Assembly (NCBI RefSeq): GCF_036373705.1
Contig: NC_089852.1
Span: forward strand, 37,816,207 to 37,880,206
Direction: 5' to 3'
DNA length: 64,000 nucleotides
Source of the DNA: Amia ocellicauda
Lineage: Eukaryota > Chordata > Actinopteri > Amiiformes > Amiidae
Made by a program: the position numbers and the translations under genes. The notes under the pieces are model-generated. The model was not told where the DNA came from and searched no databases. It was given only the letters and a program-made list of their open reading frames with translations. Below, piece after piece: positions 36,667 to 64,000 of the stretch (position 1 is the first letter of the stretch; every line of letters starts with the position of its first letter).

Positions 36667-37364
36667 GTGGGGGGGATATTACCACAAGCAGATATCAGTT
36701 ATTTTTAAATAGGCATGACCCCAGTTTTCATTTGCATAGCAAACAAAGCTGGAAGACAAAATAATAAATAAGAAAAATGCGTTTTTGTGTAGCTCAATCA
36801 GATATTTTTGTAGACGATTTATTTTCTGTTTTTTTGGTTGAATATTCTATCAGATGCAGCATGTGTCTTGTGTGACCGACTTTAAAAACTGATCACACAA
36901 CTGTGAAGTGAGTCATTATGCATTCACATTGAGTTGTATACAAGCAGTGAGTTCCCGATATTAGATTACCGAACACACACGTCCAATTACAACACAAATG
37001 ATGTGCTGCCACGGTATTATGATGTAATCTGGCCTGGATTTCATTAAAAAGGTCAATTTTCAAGCCAATGAAATCTTAAGGGATCCGTGCTCATCATTAT
37101 CTTGGGAAGAGAGATCAGTGATAAGATTTTGAAGGAGGGATTACATCTGCCCTCTAGCCTCGAGTATAATGTGACAGGTGCTGTCATAATCATTAACTCT
37201 TTCTGGTCGTGTTGATTTCAAAGACGACACACCGAAGTGGAAAACAAACTAAATACATTTACAAAAGACTGGATGGTTAATGCAGACACTGTATGCTTTA
37301 ATGCTTTTTATATAAACGTCTCTGTGCCATGGGAGATTATAATCCTGTTTTTAATTGGAATATA

Positions 37365-38585
37365 CACTCACCTAAAGGATTATTAGGAACACCATACTAA
37401 TACTGTGTTTGACCCCCTTTCGCCTTCAGAACTGCCTTAATTCTACGTGGCATTGATTCAACAAGGTGCTGAAAGCATTCTTTAGAAATGTTGGCCCATA
37501 TTGATAGGATAGCATCTTGCAGTTGATGGAGATTTGTGGGATGCACATCCAGGGCACGAAGCTCCCGTTCCACCACATCCCAAAGATGCTCTATTGGGTT
37601 GAGATCTGGTGACTGTGGGGGCCAGTTTAGTACAGTGAACTCATTGTCATGTTCAAGAAACCAATTTGAAATGATTCGACCTTTGTGAATTGGTGCATTA
37701 TCCTGCTGGAAGTAGCCATCAGAGGATGGGTACATGGTGGTCATAAAGGGCTGGACATGGTCAGAAACAATGCTCAGGTAGGCCGTGGCATTTAAACGAT
37801 GCCCAATTGGCACTAAGGGGCCTAAAGTGTGCCAAGAAAACATCCCCCACACCATTACACCACCACCACCAGCCTGCACAGTGGTAACAAGGCATGATGG
37901 ATCCATGTTCTCATTCTGTTTATGCCAAATTCTGACTCTACCATCTGAATGTCTCAACAGAAATCGAGACTCATCAGACCAGGCAACATTTTTCCAGTCT
38001 TCAACTGTCCAATTTTGGTGAGCTTGTGCAAATTGTAGCCTCTTTGTCCTATTTGTAGTGGAGATGAGTGGTACCCGGTGGGGTCTTCTGCTGTTGTAGC
38101 CCATCCGCCTCAAGGTTGTACGTGTTGTGGCTTCACAAATGCTTTGCTGCATACCTCAGTTGTAACGAGTGGTTATTTCAGTCAAAGTTGCTCTTCTATC
38201 AGCTTGAATCAGTCGGCCCATTCTCCTCTGACCTCTAGCATCAACAAGGCATTTTCGCCCACAGGACTGCCGCATACTGGATGTTTTTCCCTTTTCACAC
38301 CATTCTTTGTAAACCCTAGAAATGGTTGTGCGTGAAAATCCCAGTAACTGAGCAGATTGTGAAATACTCAGACCGGCCCGTCTGGCACCAACAACCATGC
38401 CACGCTCAAAATTGCTTAAATCACCTTTCTTTCCCATTCAGACATTCAGTTTGGAGTTCAGGAGATTGTCTTGACCAGGACCACAGCCCTAAATGCATTG
38501 AAGCAACTGCCATGTGATTGGTTGGTTAGATAATTGCATTAATGAGAAATTGAACAGGTGTTCCTAATAATCCTTTAGGTGAGTG
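37365..38585 (-). mobile_element. Tc1/mariner DD36E transposon, copy 1 (inactive)
   Basis: A 1221-bp element bounded by a perfect 29-bp terminal inverted repeat starting CACTCACCTAAAGGATTATT, flanked by TA on both sides, as expected for Tc1/mariner target duplication. It carries a minus-strand transposase with one premature stop. The family resembles the published 'Incomer' DD36E group. It lies in CAPN5 intron 1, antisense to the gene. Confidence 0.93.
37397..38437 (-). pseudogene. Tc1/mariner transposase, one nonsense change
   Basis: The frame is open from the Met at 38437 to the stop at 37397 except for a TGA at codon 94 (38156-38158), where copy 2 has CGA for Arg. Relative to copy 2 it also lacks one Gly in the Gly run near residue 190 and has a handful of substitutions, including Cys to Ile and Pro to Arg just after the second catalytic Asp. 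The Asp, Asp and Glu of the triad are still encoded. It cannot produce a full-length protein without readthrough. Confidence 0.92.
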
Positions 38586-38927
38586 TATATTTGAGGTATC
38601 GGTGTTGAATGAAATGAAAGGAAGGGAAGAATAAACAGAATTGATCTGCACACCATCTTTATCATCCGTGTTATAAAAACATTCTCCTTGGCAGAAAGTG
38701 TTTGAAGTCATGTGGCCGTCATGAACAGGCATTCGTCACGACTGTTTCCTTTACCAGTTCTTAGCAAACAGGAAATGGTGAGGGAAGACTTAAAAAAACA
38801 AAAAAACACCAGCAATGCCGAGCTGCTGCCTCATTCCCCCCACAAAAGCCACATTTGCTGTCACATGTCTCGCATGTCACATTATCGCTTCACACCATCC
38901 CCTATGTGTTACTTTGCAGGCTGAAGG

Positions 38928-61902
<22,975 letters not shown>

Positions 61903-64000
61903 GCCAGCAGCGCCTTACCCCAGTGCCCAGACGCACAGTTCAAGGCTGTTCTGCCTCCCATGCAGTGAGACTAAGCCTATGTTTCTCAAAGTGAAAGCAA
62001 ATATATATAGATACACATGTATACGTAAGTGTTTACAAGGGCTATGCATCATGGTGAGGGAGCATTCACGTCTGTTTTGACCAACTGCCTGTGGCTAGCA
62101 GGCTATCATTATCGTTCAGGAAGAACAGAGTATATCTGGAATGTATTTAATGTCAACCCTCCCGACCCCGACACTGAGAGCTGGCTGGCCCACATTAGGG
62201 GTCTTTACATTTCTCCTCTTCTCTCTACTCGTTGTTCCTTTTTTCCTTCTGAAAAGCTCATTCAGTTTTTTCTTTTGTTGTTGTTATTGCTTAATTCTTG
62301 TCTCTCAAACGTTGGGTGTAGTCTTTTAAGAAACGTCTTTTAAAAGTTCTTTGAGAGAACTAAACGCTGACAACAGTGAATTAATATTTTTTCAGAGTGT
62401 CTTTTACACTTCTTATATTTTGTTATACTACTAAGTTTGTTTGATTTTTCTGTGTATATTTATCATCAAGAAGTGCTTTATGGGACCAAAGAAAGCCATA
62501 CAATGTTATCTACCATGCGCCATATTTGCCATCAGTTATTGTTTCTTTTTTAATGTCATTTGCCTGAGATGGTGAAAGTGAAGCCTCAATCACAGCAAAC
62601 TGAATGAGGAAATGCTTTGGAACTGCACAATGCTAGACAGCAAAGTGATGCTGCTTAAATTATCTCCCTTGTTTTAATATACGCCAAACTGCGTAGCTGA
62701 AGACCGTAGATAACTGCAGTTTTGCTTGTACTTTTCTACTTTTCAGACGCTTAATTACAAGCTGTGTGTTATTAAGGGGAAAATGAAGAGGATGCATATA
62801 TACTTGACTTGAGTACCTTTTGGAATGTTATTTCAAATATTAACATTAGTTTTATATAAATTCCTTTGAGATAAACAGTGCTTCCAAAATTAAGGTCATA
62901 TTTTTCTCAAATGTTGTAACTCAAGTAAGGTCAGTATTGCATGGTACCCTTATGCAGCGTGGGAGAACATGCACAAAAAAGTTACTCATCTCAGAATTGA
63001 TGTTTGCCCCAATGTTCCTCATTCAGTGTTTGTTGTGATTGAGCTTTGTCTGAGGTTTAAGGCCTTCTGGCCCACTGTGTTGTGGTCGTAGTGGGAGCTG
63101 GATGCACAATATACCTCACTTGACTGTTTTAGAATCAGCAGTGGGAAATATTTGGGTTAGTCTGGGTACAGGCACATGTAATCTCAATATATGTCCTTTC
63201 TGATAAACCAATGCTTTGGCCAAAACCAAATCTTAGGTGCCATAGTGGACAGTGTGTGCAACTAAAATTAAATCTTTAAAATACACAACTTTGTATTCAA
63301 TATGGATAGCGTAATGTCCCATTTAATAGTCTTACATTCAGTCAAATATTAATTTCATAAATGTTTATATATTTTATCATCATTTATAATGGTTGGGTTT
63401 TCATAATGTTTTTTCAGTTTTCCTTCATTAAAGTGCAATAAGTGCTATGTTTAAAGTAGAAGCTTTTCTAACTTGGCTGAGAGAATATTTGACAATCCAT
63501 TTTGACTTATCAAACCACTTTTTAAAGGCAGATATGTAGTTTTTTGAGAAAAGTGAGTTATTCTAGTTCTCATTGATGTTATATTATTTGCTCGTGTTCA
63601 TTTTATTGTTTTCAGTAAAAGTGTAGTCAAGGCCCATTGAGCAAAATCCCTGTCGGCTTCGAACATGGTGCTGCCATTTTATACCCTGGCACATCGAGGA
63701 CTTTGCTCAAATTTATTTGTACCCGATAAGTAAATCAATATGAAAATAGTTGTCATAAAAGGTGGAAAAAAGCTTTTCGGAGTGAGTATTGCTAAAATGT
63801 CTAACGTTTAGTAGAACTTCAGTATCATTCAAGAAGGCAGTGAGAGAGAGAGAGAGAGAGAGCGTCATTCAAATGACTGAGTTAGATTTTTGTTGCCTTG
63901 GTTGTATATTTTTGTATATCAGTTTTTTTTCATTGTTAAGAATATTGCCAAATATTGCTTTGTTATATTGTGTGTACTTCTTGGAGCATCTTTGCACTTC
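61903..64000 (+). other. CAPN5: CAPN5 3' UTR and window end
   Basis: AT-rich non-coding sequence follows the CAPN5 stop to the window end, with no further exon recognised. No strong AATAAA stands out; an ATTAAA variant occurs at 63427-63432. The transcript may end there or beyond the window. Confidence 0.45.
63840..63863. repeat. (GA)n microsatellite
   Basis: A short run of about ten GA repeats near the right edge of the window. Confidence 0.85.

Noticed and set aside
37785-38517. Plus-strand open frames across the transposon copies
   Set aside because: They are antisense to the transposase and appear in both copies only because the DNA is the same.

Overview
The window looks like vertebrate nuclear DNA, most likely from a ray-finned fish. 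It has multi-exon genes with GT-AG introns, CpG-rich promoters, many microsatellites, Tc1/mariner transposons of a type common in fishes, and small inverted-repeat elements. The species cannot be named from sequence alone. The single-copy arrangement and long introns would fit a non-teleost or early-branching ray-finned fish, but that is a guess. Protein comparisons are with family members as I know them; no search was run.

There are five protein-coding host genes. (1) CUL5 (+, 1305-12843): all 19 coding exons can be joined with conserved phases into 780 codons, followed by a long 3' UTR to about 17.95 kb. (2) A DCN1-like gene, best called DCUN1D5 (+, 19661-24716): 11 coding exons, 288 codons, with a DCUN1D4-like N-terminal extension. 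(3) An LRRC66-like membrane receptor (-, 25805-29696): signal peptide, LRRs, LRRCT, an Ig-like domain, one membrane span and a tail of about 435 residues, converging tail-to-tail on DCUN1D5. (4) CAPN5 (+): a non-coding first exon ending at 31509 and 12 coding exons from 38928 to 61902, 642 codons, with catalytic Cys, His and Asn intact. (5) OMP (-, 52372-52845): an intronless olfactory marker protein gene nested antisense in CAPN5 intron 3, as in mammals.

Mobile and repeated DNA: two nearly identical 1.22-kb Tc1/mariner elements with a DD36E triad flank the first coding exon of CAPN5. One is intact and one has a single nonsense change. There is a LINE tail fragment at the left edge, two related small MITE-like elements in introns of DCUN1D5 and CAPN5, a hairpin element of about 0.5 kb in CAPN5 intron 8, several short tandem duplications, and two copies of a GC-rich palindromic element of about 105 bp. 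The palindromes lie just upstream of the CUL5 and CAPN5 CpG-rich promoters and are the least explained structure here.

Functionally, CUL5 is a cullin scaffold activated by NEDD8 on a C-terminal lysine, and DCN1-like proteins such as DCUN1D5 stimulate that reaction, so a ligase scaffold and a candidate activator sit about 7 kb apart on the same strand. The DCUN1D5/LRRC66-like convergent pair resembles the human DCUN1D4/LRRC66 pair, suggesting an ancestral pair duplicated early in vertebrates.
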